From Oxyruncus cristatus (lineage: Eukaryota > Chordata > Aves > Passeriformes > Cotingidae): 64,000 nt of DNA. Positions 63,901-64,000 of the stretch are shown here, one piece after another. The position numbers and the translations under genes are program-made. The stretch spans positions 1,625,801-1,689,800 of the forward strand of contig VXAY01006780.1 in assembly GCA_013399855.1 (NCBI GenBank), written 5' to 3'. The notes beneath the pieces were generated by a model. It had not been told where the DNA came from, made no database searches, and saw nothing but the letters and a program-made list of their open reading frames with translations. How positions within the stretch are numbered: the first letter of the stretch is position 1; the number at the start of each line of letters is the position of its first letter.

Positions 63901-64000
63901 ACTTGGGAAGAGAATCTACTTCCACCTGGTTTCCCCCAGAGCTGGCACACAGCAGCACAGTCATGTAACAGCTTGTCCAAAGCAAATAGCAAAAAAAAAA

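Larger units (their letters stand above)
59357..64000 (-). other. AK4 intron 1 (partial)
   Basis: Sequence upstream of AK4 coding exon 2, running off the window. It holds CR1 fragments at 59908-60238 and a duplicated ~110-base module (about 60265-60385 and 60825-60945). I looked for a P-loop exon (GPPGSGKGT) on the minus strand and found none. The last ten bases are an A-run. Confidence 0.7.

Noticed and set aside
59357..64000. Search for AK4 exon 1 with P-loop GPPGSGKGT and the HLSSGDFLR-type segment
   Set aside because: No matching minus-strand sequence was seen. The exon must lie beyond position 64000.

Overview
This is a 64 kb piece of a vertebrate nuclear genome, almost certainly from a bird. 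It has small exons separated by GT-AG introns, and it carries about thirty short 3' fragments of CR1-type LINEs ending in ATTCTRTG octamers, the typical avian interspersed repeat. The species cannot be named from the sequence.

Three protein-coding genes lie head to tail, all on the minus strand: AK4 (3' part, 59.4 to about 53.9 kb), DNAJC6/auxilin (43.3 to about 8.7 kb, with a probable alternative first exon at 52.1 kb) and LEPROT/endospanin-1 (7.7 to 4.9 kb plus a 3' UTR). This is the same gene order and relative orientation as human 1p31 (AK4, DNAJC6, LEPROT, LEPR), so LEPR is expected just beyond position 1. I rebuilt every exon by hand from splice sites and reading phase. LEPROT joins from 4 exons to 131 aa. 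DNAJC6 joins from 19 coding exons to 923 aa with no frame error. AK4 supplies its last 4 coding exons, and its first coding exon (with the P-loop) is outside the window.

Region by region: 1-4948 is LEPROT 3' UTR and downstream DNA; 4949-7719 is LEPROT; 7720-8740 is the short spacer with the LEPROT CpG promoter; 8740-10819 is probable DNAJC6 3' UTR; 10820-30267 holds DNAJC6 coding exons 2-19; 30268-43324 is intron 1, rich in CR1; 43325-43560 is exon 1 in a CpG island; 43.6-53.9 kb is upstream DNA with the alternative first exon; 53.93-56.45 kb is the AK4 3' UTR; 56.45-64 kb holds AK4 exons and introns.

The genes do not form an operon. AK4 is a mitochondrial-matrix adenylate kinase, DNAJC6 a neuronal clathrin-uncoating co-chaperone, and LEPROT an endosomal membrane protein controlling receptor traffic. 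No prokaryotic-type system, CRISPR array, tRNA, rRNA or intact transposon gene was seen. The most interesting signals are regulatory: a REST/RE1-like site laid over the DNAJC6 start codon, a second in-phase first exon, a perfect CLEAR/E-box palindrome at the LEPROT promoter, and paired Pumilio-type sites near the DNAJC6 3' end.
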